Part shown: piece after piece, positions 17,339-27,900 of the stretch
Layout: every line of letters begins with the position of its first letter
How positions within the stretch are numbered: position 1 is the first letter of the stretch
Origin: SG8-4 sp964598225
GTDB lineage: Bacteria > Planctomycetota > Phycisphaerae > Sedimentisphaerales > Anaerobacaceae
Reading direction: 5' to 3'
Assembly (NCBI GenBank): GCA_964598225.1
Contig: CAZRBG010000005.1
Coordinates: 101,273-165,272, forward strand
Length of the DNA stretch: 64,000 nt
Program-made: the position numbers and the translations under genes
The notes under the pieces: model-generated
What the model was told of the DNA's origin: nothing
Databases searched by the model: none
Seen by the model: only the letters and a program-made list of their open reading frames with translations

Positions 17339-18825
17339 TGTTTCAAACGTTCATCCAGAATCTTCTGAAATTTCCGGCGGGCGGCCTCAGCTTCGGGGCT
17401 TCCCCCGCCGGGCGGGATTCGATGCTGCTCGGCCAGATCGTCCTTAAGGTTGTAGAAGCGTCCGTCGTTGTAGAGTTTGTACTTGAGACCGCGGACCCAG
17501 ACGAGCTTATAAGACTCGAGGTCGGGATCGCCGACTTCCTGGGCCACGCGCTTCAGCCAGATGCTGGGATGTGCCCCGCACCCGATGAACCACTCTCGCG
17601 CCGAGCCTTCTCTTCCAAGCATCTGCGGCAGGAAGCTGCGGCCGTCGCAATCCCGGTCATTCGGGACCTTGCCGCCGGCAATTTTAACGAAAGTCGGCAG
17701 AAAATCCTGGACGTGTACGAGGTTATCGCAGGCAGAGCCCGGCTTTGTTTTTCGCGGCCAGTTGACAATTAACGGCACCCGCGTCCCACCTTCGCGGGAG
17801 TCGCCTTTGCGCCCCGGCAAGCGTTCAGCCCCTTCCGGTAATGGATCGAGAGCCGAGTTGCCATTGTCGGATGTGACGATGACAACCGTGTTACGCCGGA
17901 GTCCTGTTTCATCTAGCTTGTCGACCAGACGGCCGACCATCTTATCGATGTAGCGGATACCACGTTTTCGATAGGTTTTGTGAGAAGCCAAGGCTATCGA
18001 CTTCTGTTCGGCGTTTTTGCGAGCGGACTCTATGGCGCCACTTAAGTTTCGATTGTTACTTTCAGCGAAGGCCGTTCGGAATACCTCGATCGCGGCGGGA
18101 TCGTCGTCGGGCGTTGGGGCGTGCGGCACGTGAGTAAGTTTGGTGGAATAGTACGCGAAAAGGGATCGGTCTTTTCGGCGTTCCATGAAATCGCACAGAA
18201 ACTCCACTGCAACGTCTTCGCCGTATTGTTCAGATAGACGGGTGGCGTGATGCCGTTCGGAATTATCCAGAGGGATCTCCCACTCGTTGAGTCTGCCCTC
18301 GACCTTCGGCTGGTTCAATTCTTGGAACATGCCGCCGCTTCCCCAGACCATGACGTCGGGCGCCCAGTGGCGGTAGCCGTTGACCATGATGCACGCTTCG
18401 TCGAAACCTCGCAGTGGCGGATCGAACACTTTGCCGACAAACCATTTGCCCGCCATCCCGTTGGTGTATCCCAGTCTCTGCAAGTGGTTCGTGAAAAATG
18501 GAATGTTCGCATCAGGACGGCCGCGACCGGCGCGCGACAGGCCCGTGAACATCTCATCCCGCGTGGGCGCGCACATCGGAGCGGCGTGCGCATTGCTAAA
18601 CACCATTCCTTCTCCGGCCAGACGGTCCAGATTGGGCGTCGGTTCCGTGCCGCCAAAACAGCTCAAGCTGCGATTGCCGAGGTCATCGACCAGGATCAGG
18701 ACAATATTAGGCTTTTCTTCGCTTCCTTTACCAACAAGAGCGGCAGCACAGTGCTTCGTGCTCAAAGACAGAGCTGCCAGGCCTGCGGCGTTTAAAAAGT
18801 CTCTCCGGCATATTTCACGTTTCAT
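17335..18825 (-). CDS. Tat-exported sulfatase
   Basis: 496 residues from the ATG with GGAGG eight bases upstream; the 35 extra in-frame codons upstream are ignored. Twin-arginine leader CRRDFLNAAGLAALSLS. Metal-binding Asp47-Asp48 (LVDDLG) and formylglycine motif CAPTR with Cys85 are intact. AGKWFVG and TSDNGNS match the lysine and distal metal motifs. First gene of the operon and translationally coupled to the glycosidase. Belongs to the iduronate-2-sulfatase-like branch by overall look (SLSCFGGTEPTPNLDRLA), with low certainty on subfamily. Confidence 0.93.
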   Translation of the reverse strand: MKREICRRDFLNAAGLAALSLSTKHCAAALVGKGSEEKPNIVLILVDDLGNRSLSCFGGTEPTPNLDRLAGEGMVFSNAHAAPMCAPTRDEMFTGLSRAGRGRPDANIPFFTNHLQRLGYTNGMAGKWFVGKVFDPPLRGFDEACIMVNGYRHWAPDVMVWGSGGMFQELNQPKVEGRLNEWEIPLDNSERHHATRLSEQYGEDVAVEFLCDFMERRKDRSLFAYYSTKLTHVPHAPTPDDDPAAIEVFRTAFAESNNRNLSGAIESARKNAEQKSIALASHKTYRKRGIRYIDKMVGRLVDKLDETGLRRNTVVIVTSDNGNSALDPLPEGAERLPGRKGDSREGGTRVPLIVNWPRKTKPGSACDNLVHVQDFLPTFVKIAGGKVPNDRDCDGRSFLPQMLGREGSAREWFIGCGAHPSIWLKRVAQEVGDPDLESYKLVWVRGLKYKLYNDGRFYNLKDDLAEQHRIPPGGGSPEAEAARRKFQKILDERLKQ

Positions 18826-18947
18826 AGAGTATGCCTCCATTCGATCCAACTGACTATCAGATAAAAACGCATTATAAGATTTACCCCGTCTCTCCGCCAG
18901 CGAAAACGACACCGGGGGCATACTTGCCATACTTGCGCAGAATTGTG

Positions 18948-18977
18948 TTTACAGGCTTGCCCGTTATGTGTTATCCT
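18948..18977 (+). promoter_or_regulatory. Possible promoter of the oxidoreductase gene
   Basis: TTTACA and TATCCT are separated by 18 bases in the divergent spacer, about 67 bases before the oxidoreductase ATG. Moderate match to a sigma-70 promoter only. Confidence 0.3.
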
Positions 18978-19044
18978 GTCGTGTGTATAACGCTGCCGCG
19001 AGGGCAGTTCCGGTTTCGAGTTATGAGAGACAGAGGTGACAACT

Positions 19045-20385
19045 ATGAAATCACTGAAACGCCGCGATTTTCTAAAAGGTGCCGTGGCGGCCTCGGCCGT
19101 TGGGGCAGCTCCCTTCAACATCCTCAAGGCAGGCCCCTCGCCGAACAGCAAGCTCAACATTGCGTGTATAGGCGTCGGGCGCCAGGGCTCGAGCAATGCG
19201 GATTATCTAACCAGAAGCAACAACGTGATCGCCCTGTGCGACGTCGATCACGCCTGGCACGCTCGGGCCATCAAGAGCAAGCCCAACCTTCACGGCATCA
19301 AACTGTGGACCGACTACCGTGTTATGTTCGATAAGATCGGCAAGGACATCGATGCCGTCCTCGTCGCGACGCCCGAGCACAACCATTACACGATTTCCGC
19401 CGCCGCTATCAGAAGGGGCAAGCACGTTTACTGCCAGAAGCCGCTTTGCCACACGGTAAATGAAGTGCGGCTGCTGACCGAAGAAGCCAGAAAGCACAAG
19501 AACGTGGTCACCCAGATGGGCCATCAGGGCCATTCGAGCGGAAGCTCTGCGATGATCAGGGACTGGGCGCTGGCCGGGACCGTCGGGCCGATCAGAGAGG
19601 TCCACGCGTATTCGAGGAAGAACTACTGGATCGACAAGCCCGTAGCAACCGGCTGCACCGTGCCGAAAACGCTGGACTGGAACCTGTTTCTGAACAGGGC
19701 CGAGGAGATTCCCTTCAGCACCAGCTACATGAATCGCGAATGGATCAGGTACAGCCATTTCAGCGGCGCCGTAGGTGATATGGCCGCTCATATTTTCGAT
19801 CCGGCCTACTACGGCCTGGATATTCGCGTCCCGCTGAGCGTGCATGCGGACGTGGAAATTCCCGCCTATCCCGGCTCGCTGCCCAGAGCGGGCGTCATAA
19901 CCTGGGAATTCGGCCCTCGCGGCGACAAACCGCCGGTTACCATGAAATACTACCTGGGCAAAGGCATCGATTTTCCGCATCCCAAGCACCTTGAGAAGAA
20001 CCGCAGGGGCATCACAAGCGGCTCGGTTCTCGTCGGCGAGAAGGCTTCCATAATGGCCGGCAGCCACAGCCAGGGATCGAGGCTCATCCCGGAGAGCTTC
20101 ATGAAGGAAGCGCCGAGACCGCCGAAGCGCGCCTTCCGCTGCAAGGGCCGGACGCACTTCGACAACTGGACGCTGGCGTGCAAGGGCGAGGACACCGCGA
20201 TGTCGCCGTTCGAGTATGCCGGGCCGCTGTCGGAGATAATCGTCCTCGGCGATATCGCTCTGCTGCATCCCGGCCGAAAGCTGATGTGGGACTCGAAGAA
20301 CATGAAGATCACCAACGACGAAGCCGCCAACAAGAGCCTCTTCATGAGACGCCTCGCCCCGAGAGACCACATCGACTGGCTATAA
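19045..20385 (+). CDS. Tat-exported Gfo/Idh/MocA-family oxidoreductase
   Basis: 446 residues. The start is the ATG behind AGAGGTG, three codons after an earlier possible one. Twin-arginine leader LKRRDFLKGA. The Rossmann half has IACIGVGRQG (dinucleotide loop) and ALCDVDH, and the usual EKP motif is CQKP here. The alpha/beta half contains GHQGHSSG and a Gly-Ala-Val-Gly-Asp-Met motif with a conserved His (DMAAHIFD). These periplasmic NAD(P)-dependent enzymes act on sugars or inositols; the substrate is not known. It stands alone, divergent from the sulfatase operon. Confidence 0.93.
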   Translation: MKSLKRRDFLKGAVAASAVGAAPFNILKAGPSPNSKLNIACIGVGRQGSSNADYLTRSNNVIALCDVDHAWHARAIKSKPNLHGIKLWTDYRVMFDKIGKDIDAVLVATPEHNHYTISAAAIRRGKHVYCQKPLCHTVNEVRLLTEEARKHKNVVTQMGHQGHSSGSSAMIRDWALAGTVGPIREVHAYSRKNYWIDKPVATGCTVPKTLDWNLFLNRAEEIPFSTSYMNREWIRYSHFSGAVGDMAAHIFDPAYYGLDIRVPLSVHADVEIPAYPGSLPRAGVITWEFGPRGDKPPVTMKYYLGKGIDFPHPKHLEKNRRGITSGSVLVGEKASIMAGSHSQGSRLIPESFMKEAPRPPKRAFRCKGRTHFDNWTLACKGEDTAMSPFEYAGPLSEIIVLGDIALLHPGRKLMWDSKNMKITNDEAANKSLFMRRLAPRDHIDWL

Positions 20386-20471
20386 ACGAGAATATGGTTC
20401 ATCGTTGTGAGTTCATTACGGAGCAGTGCCCAGATTGGGCGGACTGGGCAACGTAAAGACCGAATAGCGAC

Positions 20472-20936
20472 TTGAACGTGATTGAGAATGGCACGCTGAA
20501 ATGCCTTTCTCAACACGTTAGATCATGTATGCCCATACATTGGAGCCCGGACCACAAAACCAACAATGCCGAGATTGCGGCCCTGGCTGCTCCCCGCCCT
20601 CTTTTGATCGTCTCCAATGGCAAGGACTGGACAAAATTCACTCCCCAGACTGAATTTCCGTACATCAAGCACGTTTACAGCATTTATGGGTGCGCAGATA
20701 ACGTGGAAAAAGCCCACTTTCCAAATGAAGGCCATGACTATGGCCAGTCCAAGCGAATGGCCATGTATCCGTTCATGGCAAGGCATTTAGGATTGGATAT
20801 CAGCTGCGTGTGCGATCAGAACGGCAAAGTCGACGAGTCATTTGTGACGATTGAGGAATATGAAGACTTGCTGGTCTTTGGCCCCGACAATCCGCGTCCC
20901 AAGGATGCGGCTAAGCCTAATACCCCTTTGCCATAA
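20472..20936 (+). pseudogene. C-terminal remnant of an alpha/beta-hydrolase (acetylxylan-esterase-like)
   Basis: The 154-residue frame shows hydrolase sequence only from about 20,526: CMPIHWSPDHKTNNAEIAAL, APRPLLIVSNGKDW (the strand carrying the acid) and NEGHDYG with the catalytic His. The N-terminal two thirds, including the nucleophile-elbow Ser, are missing. The first ~18 codons look like random sequence and lack a ribosome site. It follows the oxidoreductase by less than 100 bases. Almost certainly a deletion remnant of an esterase once co-located with the sugar oxidoreductase. Confidence 0.65.
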
Positions 20937-20995
20937 GGTCTGCGTTCCAGGCGCAGCCGAGAAAAGCTCAAATGTAATCCTGTTGAGAGTGAGGT

Positions 20996-23900
20996 TCACT
21001 GGTCTTGTTTTGTAAATGTGATCGGTTTGATATAGCCAAGTATCTGTTGAATCACCAGTTTGTCGCCTGCGAGGCGATATGAGGTCCTAGTTCGATTGCC
21101 CTCTTCACTGGTCATGGTTAGTGTAGAAGCGGTCGCTGTATAGGTGCCGGGCGTTGTCAGCACGCTGCCGTCACCTAGATCGTGCGAAACTAACGTATAT
21201 TGGCCGTTCGGGGCGAATGTCAGAGTCAGGTCGAATTTCATGAAGACGATATTGGTCTTTCCCTTCCAGGCACCGGCAAGGGCCGCCAGAACTTTAGGCG
21301 GACCTGCGGCCGCGGGTTGAGCCGGTTGATCGGCCTTTTCACCCTGAAGATTGTCCGGCGGTTCAGGAATCTGCCCAGGTTGCGCCCCCTGCTGCTGAGG
21401 TGGAGCGGGCTGGTTGGGCAGTTCCTGTGCCGCTCCTTGTCGCAGGTTAGAGATTAAAATGGCTTTAATCACCTCGATAGGGATATTCCGGTCCCTGAGC
21501 ATCTGGATATGCTGTTCGTTGTCCAGATCAATCGTGAAGTTGAGCTTCGTGACCTGCACAATATCTGCGACGACCGTCGGATGGTACTTGCAGTTATTAA
21601 GCATGAATACTATGTCATCCAGCGACATGGGGCGCAGCCCCGGCTTTTCCAGTGCTTCGCGGATGGCCGGTGTCTCCGGGTGGAGCGTCCAGGCACGGCA
21701 TAAATGGCCGTAGGGTATACCACCTCGCTCGGGAACCAGGTCTCGTAACACTTCCGCCAGTTGCATGTGCACTTCATAGGCACGTTCTGACCGACCGTGA
21801 AAGGCCAGATGTTCGCCATAGTGCACGATGGCCTGCTGGCTGCGACGGACGTTCCAGAAAATATAGCCGAGGTCGAAGTAGACATCTTCCGGAGGCGTAA
21901 CTCCCAGCTCTTTGGCCCGATCGAGTGCCGAGCTGTAGGATTCGACTGCCTTGTCCCACCGTTTCAAAGCCTTGAAGCAGCGTCCCATACGGGCCATGAC
22001 AAGGGGATTATTGGTGAATTCCTGCTTGAGCTTGCCGTATTCAAGCAAGGCGGACATGTAGTTCTCTTTATGTTCGAAGTATTCGCCGATTCCGAACCGG
22101 GCTGCGAGATTGGTTGGATGGATGTCGGACGCCTGCGCGAACTCACGGCGGCCGTTGTCAAAATCCCCCTTGGAATAGTAAATCCGACCGGCCAGAATGC
22201 AGGGTTCCGCAAGAACGTTATGCACTAAATCCTTGGCCGTATTTGCCGCACGCAGCGCCTGGTCATATCGCCCCAGTTTCAGTAGCAATTGTCCTCTGGC
22301 GAAGTGGGTCCGCCAGATTTTGGGGTGGGCCTTAACCGAGCGCTCGGCGCACTGATTTGCTTGAACTACGTCCTCGTTCGCTGTATGGAGCTGACACCGC
22401 GTCAGAAGTGTCTCCATGTGGTCCGGATCGTTCTTGAGGGCCTCGTTAAAGGCTTTTTTCGCCGACTCCACACCTTTGGTTCGCATTCGACAAGAACCCT
22501 GAAGGAAGTGAGCATCCGCCAGGTTCGGCCGCAGCTTGACGGCGCGGTCGGCAAGGCGCGTAGCGTCGGCGCCGGGATGGCGATGCAACAGGAAGCCGGC
22601 CAATGCGTAAGAATCGATAAAATCCAGTTCCGGATTCATTGGCAGGCCCAACTCGGCAACGAGCGGGAACCGATCCATTAGATAATGAACGGGTATCACA
22701 CCATAGTAGCCGACCAGCTCATTAAGGCGCGCATTCTCCTGAGCCACCTGAATCGGCATTCCATAGGTGTTTTGACCGATCACGCCGCCGGTGATAAGGC
22801 TGAAACAGGGGCCGCCGCTGCTGCCTTTGGCGATTTTAGCGTCTGTAAAAATAGAATCGATGTCTCCCTCGCGGTTGCGATTGAAGCGTGTTACCACGCC
22901 GCCGGTGATGAAAATATTCAGAGTGTCGAATCGAAAACGCTGTGGAAAGCCGACAGCTACGACGGGATCACCGAGTCGCACATCATCGAGCGGTGTAAGC
23001 GGCGTGGCCGTGTACTCGCCGTCAGGCAACTTCAAAAGGGCCACGTCGGCACTGTGATGAAAAAACATAGTCTCCTGTCCATACTGCCACCCGAGCAGTT
23101 CGACCTCGACTTCTTTGCGCGGCACCGACTGGTCCCACTGAACGGTATATCGTTGGGCGGGCTGGCCGTCCTCATCGAGAACGACGTGAGCATTGGTAGC
23201 TATATAACCGTCCGGATGAATGATAAAGCCGGTGCCGCTGCTGCGACTGCCGCCGCCGTAGTGACAGAGGACCGATACTATAGAAGCCTTGTAACGCTCC
23301 AGCAGACCGCTCGCCTCGAAGGCACGCGTTCGGGCGCTGCGTCGAGCGAGGCCGAATTCTGATTTCTGTCGGATCTGCTCGAAGAGCGGTTCGTAACGGG
23401 CATATTTCTCCTCGGGCGAGCGACAAACCGCCATATAATAAATGCCGTTTTGGCACGCCAGATAAATTTCCGTGACAAACGTGCCCGTTTTCTTTTTCAG
23501 CTTGCCCTCGAAACGAATTTTAGCGGCGTCGAGTTTCCCCAGGCCCACTTTGCGAATTTTTCCCTTGATCTTCATGTCGGGCTCGTCATAGCGCAGTAGA
23601 GGCAGAATGTGCTGAAGGGTCGCCTCGGCGTCTCGCCCACGATCAGCAATACCGCTTCCCAAATGCAGGAGGCCAACCTCGAAACAGACGTCGAGCTCAT
23701 CGGCCTGCACCGCGCGTTTTTCCGGAGTCGCCGCGTATGTGACAGTTCCTTCGTCGAGAGAACGGACTACTCTCCAATCGGCCGGGAAGCGGAGCGTGAA
23801 CTGCTTGCCCACGTGCCGGTACTCCTGCAATCCGTCCGCCTTCTCGGTTCTCACATCGGGTTTCTTTCCTTCCCGGAACATGGCCACTATACTGTTCGGC

Positions 23901-24457
23901 ACACCCGCCTGGAGTAACTCGAGGGCTTCTCCTGCTGTCGGGCGCCCGGTTTCGAAGCCGACGATAGAGGCCAGAATGATAAAGGACTGTTCTCCCAGCT
24001 TATCACCGGCCAGTCGCTTCAACTCATTATAGCCAAGCGGCTTGCCTTTGATGGCGATCATGATCGCCTGAGGAACACCCTGGCGGCTTAAGTCAAGAGC
24101 CTGCGAGGATGTCAGAACGTAAGTGGCTTCAGCTTCCGAGATTGCGCGCAATATCTCTGGTGTAGAATGACCACCTTTCACCATTGCTGCAATCCCCTCG
24201 ATTGTCAGCGGTTTTTTTTCAGGTCCTCGCATGAAATCCAGAAGATCTTCACCTGCGCCGGCTTCCTTGAGTTTCCTCACATCGTCCTCATTCAAATCGT
24301 ATTTCGCGGCGCCTTGCCTCTCGATTTCACTCTTGACCTCGTCATCGCCAAAACCGAGCTGCTTGAGCTGAATTACATTCTCGACGGTAATATCTGTCGC
24401 CCGAGCAAGACCCGCAAAGAGGACAACGATTAGAGTAGTCGTTGCGAATCGTCGCAT
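20996..24457 (-). CDS. Large secreted serine protease with helical repeats and TPRs
   Basis: 1153 residues; signal peptide 1-21. Domains in order: at least four ~35-residue helical repeats of the form (I..L...G...E.I...I) between 24 and 205; an alpha/beta domain (215-375); and a trypsin-like domain with intact triad His424 (TNAHVV), Asp471 (SADVALLKL) and Ser547 (GSSGGP). These are followed by TPRs (about 620-930), two more copies of the N-terminal helical repeat (MSLDDIVFML..., DNEQHIQMLRD, about 940-1010), a Pro/Gln-rich linker, and a C-terminal beta domain (about 1065-1153) that looks lipocalin-like (GKTNIVFMKFDLTLTF). The two flanking repeat sets are unusual. Likely an envelope or extracellular protease with protein-binding scaffolds; target unknown. 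Confidence 0.8.
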   Translation of the reverse strand: MRRFATTTLIVVLFAGLARATDITVENVIQLKQLGFGDDEVKSEIERQGAAKYDLNEDDVRKLKEAGAGEDLLDFMRGPEKKPLTIEGIAAMVKGGHSTPEILRAISEAEATYVLTSSQALDLSRQGVPQAIMIAIKGKPLGYNELKRLAGDKLGEQSFIILASIVGFETGRPTAGEALELLQAGVPNSIVAMFREGKKPDVRTEKADGLQEYRHVGKQFTLRFPADWRVVRSLDEGTVTYAATPEKRAVQADELDVCFEVGLLHLGSGIADRGRDAEATLQHILPLLRYDEPDMKIKGKIRKVGLGKLDAAKIRFEGKLKKKTGTFVTEIYLACQNGIYYMAVCRSPEEKYARYEPLFEQIRQKSEFGLARRSARTRAFEASGLLERYKASIVSVLCHYGGGSRSSGTGFIIHPDGYIATNAHVVLDEDGQPAQRYTVQWDQSVPRKEVEVELLGWQYGQETMFFHHSADVALLKLPDGEYTATPLTPLDDVRLGDPVVAVGFPQRFRFDTLNIFITGGVVTRFNRNREGDIDSIFTDAKIAKGSSGGPCFSLITGGVIGQNTYGMPIQVAQENARLNELVGYYGVIPVHYLMDRFPLVAELGLPMNPELDFIDSYALAGFLLHRHPGADATRLADRAVKLRPNLADAHFLQGSCRMRTKGVESAKKAFNEALKNDPDHMETLLTRCQLHTANEDVVQANQCAERSVKAHPKIWRTHFARGQLLLKLGRYDQALRAANTAKDLVHNVLAEPCILAGRIYYSKGDFDNGRREFAQASDIHPTNLAARFGIGEYFEHKENYMSALLEYGKLKQEFTNNPLVMARMGRCFKALKRWDKAVESYSSALDRAKELGVTPPEDVYFDLGYIFWNVRRSQQAIVHYGEHLAFHGRSERAYEVHMQLAEVLRDLVPERGGIPYGHLCRAWTLHPETPAIREALEKPGLRPMSLDDIVFMLNNCKYHPTVVADIVQVTKLNFTIDLDNEQHIQMLRDRNIPIEVIKAILISNLRQGAAQELPNQPAPPQQQGAQPGQIPEPPDNLQGEKADQPAQPAAAGPPKVLAALAGAWKGKTNIVFMKFDLTLTFAPNGQYTLVSHDLGDGSVLTTPGTYTATASTLTMTSEEGNRTRTSYRLAGDKLVIQQILGYIKPITFTKQDQ

Positions 24458-24964
24458 TCTCTGCCTCCTTTTCTACTATTTGATTAATGTGTTCCGCCCC
24501 CCTGGGCCTCGTGTTGTTGCCCGTGGTAGTTTGCGTTTCGGACCATTTTATACTGACACTTACCATTTGAATTTGACTTCATAAACGACATTTCTGTATA
24601 CTTGGGCACTTTTCTGAGACACTCCTGTTCAATCCGAGGCCCACAATACCAAAACGGCATAGCAATTCCAACGAATTTCTCAGAAGTGAGATGTTCGAGA
24701 CACCATGGCCCGTTCTTTCTCTATCCGGAAGGTTTAAGGAAGCGGATGAGAAAGAAGGCACTTCGGACAATTAGACGATATTTCTTTGTGGGGGCAATTT
24801 TTAGCGGAACCCTACTCATTTCTACTGGTTGAAAATATGAGGGTATACTGCCCAAAATATTGGTAATTGTCGGCATCACCGGCGGATGCTGGACTTGACT
24901 GTACTATGAATTGACCGACGGTTCGCGGAATTCAGACGCTGTAAGTTTTATTTCCCGTATTCGA
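24458..24964. other. 507-base spacer, nothing recognised
   Basis: No frame over 80 codons looks coding, and no RNA motif or clear repeat was recognised. It must hold the promoter of the protease-TPR gene and the terminator of the beta-propeller gene's neighbour-side boundary, but neither has a convincing match. Confidence 0.5.
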
Positions 24965-27900
24965 TCATTTCTCAAATTTCCAGGTTCCCCACTCACTGGG
25001 CATAAGGCGGGCTTCCGACGGAATGTCGCTGGTCATCTGAGCAGCCTTGTTGTTCCAGTACATGCGAAGCTTTGTATCACTGCCGTTGCCGACCAGAATG
25101 CCAATGTCGCCGATGGTCGTTTTGCCCTCTTCTATACCTTCCAGTCCCAGCACATTTAGCGGTACTGATAATTCGTAGTTGCCGCCGCGTTGGGCCAGGT
25201 GTACGCCATCGCTGACATCCCGGACGCTGTCGAATTCGACTGCGCCGACCGGCGAGGTGTAGTTTACCGACTCGCCGTGACGTTTGCCGCCTGACTGTTG
25301 GAAGCGAACCGCTTGCACAGGCCCCTTGACGGGATCATCAACCCGAGTGACAAAAAGCCGCACATCACCTTTAGCAACGGAGCTATGCAGGCCGGAGCCG
25401 CGACTCTCCTCAGCTTCAAAATCCGTTCGCACCATAAGGTCGAGTCCGCCACCGGAGGCAAAGATATACTGCCGGCCGTCGGCTGCGTCGTTGTTCAAAA
25501 GGCTCGATGCGTTCGTCTGCCACGCGGCATAAAGGGTGTTGCCATGAATTTTCACCGCGCCGTACGCATCGAATTGCTCGTATATCTCCATCCAATCTGC
25601 ATCCTGCCACTCGCCCAATAAGCCGTCAATCACAGGTGCTTCATCGGACAATGAGATAGTCGCTGTTTTCTCAATTTTCCGCAGCGCCCCGGGTACGATC
25701 ATCTTTTCCGGCAGGTCGTCAAGTTGTTGCTCGGACACATTGATCGACCACGCCGGAATCCGTCGTATTGTTTCAGCGCCGAGCAACTCGAATACGCTGC
25801 TGCTTTCCTTGCCGGCCATTACGTAAACAGTTCCATCCCGCATTTGAACGGTCGCCGGCCAGAAATGCTCGGACTTGAACGTTACGTCCTTGACGATAAG
25901 GCCCTTGTACGCCTCAGGATAACTCAATGTCGGTTTGGTCCGTTCGTCGCCGCCCAGGTCCGTGACGTATAAGCCGTCGGTGGTCAGCACATACAAGGAG
26001 CCTTTGTAGCCATTGAGCACGAACATCTGACCGCCCTGCCCTTTGGTGAGGGTGAACGGATAGCCGATGCAGCGCTGGGCGTTGATCAACTGTCCGGGAC
26101 GCTCGGCGATTTTCTGCGCTTTCCATCCATTAATGTGCCAGATCATTTCGTTATTTCGATAAGCGCGGCAGATACGGGCCTTCGAGTACTGTCCCATGGG
26201 AAAGATGAAGGTCTCGTTGTGAGCTTGCACCACATCCGACAGGTGCTCGGAACGGTCGACCGCGACGGTCTGCCATTTGCTCAGGTCCCATACGGGCACT
26301 CCCTTCTCATTGAACCTCGGCGGTGGAATATGCACGCCGTCGGTTGTCGCTATGGACATATCTTTGGCCATTGTCAGGCTCGGCAGGTCCCACTGGCCCG
26401 GATGCTCACGGAAGTTTATGAACTGCAACTCTTCCGGCTGTGGCATTTTATCAAGGTTGAGGTCGGACCAGATCATGTGTCTGCCCTTCCAGTGACCGTG
26501 CCAGGCCTTCTCTTCGAGCACCCTCTTCAACTCGGGGTGTTCGTCCAGCGATGCACCAAGTATTTGCTCGTCGTCTTCTCGCGGCGGTCGTCCCACATGG
26601 GCAATCCGCTCAGCAATTAGTTTATCCTCATTGTACAGGAACACATCCAGGGAGCCCTTCGCAAAGTATGCGGGTCCGAAGAAGCGGTTGCTCATATAAT
26701 GCCGTCCGTTGATGTATATGCTGGAGTCCGGACACCTGCCCTCACTGTATCCCTTGCGCCAATAAATAGCCCGTGGCGGCATATTCCTGTCGTTTTCCCA
26801 ATCAAGGGTGAATTCCATGCCCTGCAGCCCGCTGGAATAGTAGAATCGGGTTCGGTCGCGGGGGTCGATGTGCCCACCCCCGCCGTATTTCGGCGGACCG
26901 TACCAGGCGCGGTCGAATTGGCCGCTGTTAAGATGCCACCGGCTTATCCGCTTGGGGCCGTAGTCGGCTTCAGCTACCCAGAGCATGCCGCGTTCGTCGA
27001 CAGCCATGCCGGAAGGCCGCGCCATTCGTTCTTCATCATACCGGCCGAATTGCGGGCCACCCGCTTTGCCAATCTCATTTATGAGCTCGCCCGACGAATC
27101 AAAAACCAGAATCTGATGCTTTTCGCCGAAAACGCTTACCAGTATTTCCCCTTCCGGACCGAGCCGCACTCTTCCGGGATCGTCCAGTCCGTCGACAACT
27201 GTCTGAGGCTCACCAAGTCGTCCATTGGGGAGATCCGGCTTGTCGAACCGGAGCACTCTTCCGTTACTCGTCATGTACAGCCGTCCCTGCTCATCGTATG
27301 CCAAACCTCTTGGATCTTCGAACTTTATTTCGCCGAACTGACGGTCTTTACTACGCTTCAGGTCGACAATGACAATGGCATCTGACTGCGGATAACTGAT
27401 TGCGACAATGCCGTTGCGGATCGCCATATCCCTTCTGGCAGCGAGTTCTAACCAGTGCCAGCCATCTTCCGGTCCTTCGGGAATCTCGAGACGAACGAGA
27501 CGTTCGTACATTTTGCCGCCGTCTGTATCGCGGAGAAGGCCATGAATCTCTTCGCGAATAAGTGCGTAACAATAGTAAGCATCGAGAGTATTATCGCCTT
27601 CGTCCCGACAGTTCACAACTCCCGAATTCCAGCCTCGGATCTTGGCGCCGAACAACTTGCGGCCATCGAGATCGAGCCACATTGTGCTGTGACCGGCTTC
27701 GCCGGTAGGAGCAGATACCATCACCTGCGGCTGATCGCCGTGCGGCGAACCATCCGGCAGGTACAGAACGTCCACGGGCGGCGTGTGGTCAGCCAACCAG
27801 CCCCCGCTGCGGTCGGCCGTAAACCACGGCGGCTTACCCGGGCTTTGTACCGAAACCTGATAGCTCAGCGCCATGCCGTCATGCACCAGACCTCCAACGC

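Noticed and set aside
19207..20370. 387-codon minus-strand frame opposite the oxidoreductase
   Set aside because: Shadow frame; the plus strand has the Tat leader and Rossmann motifs.
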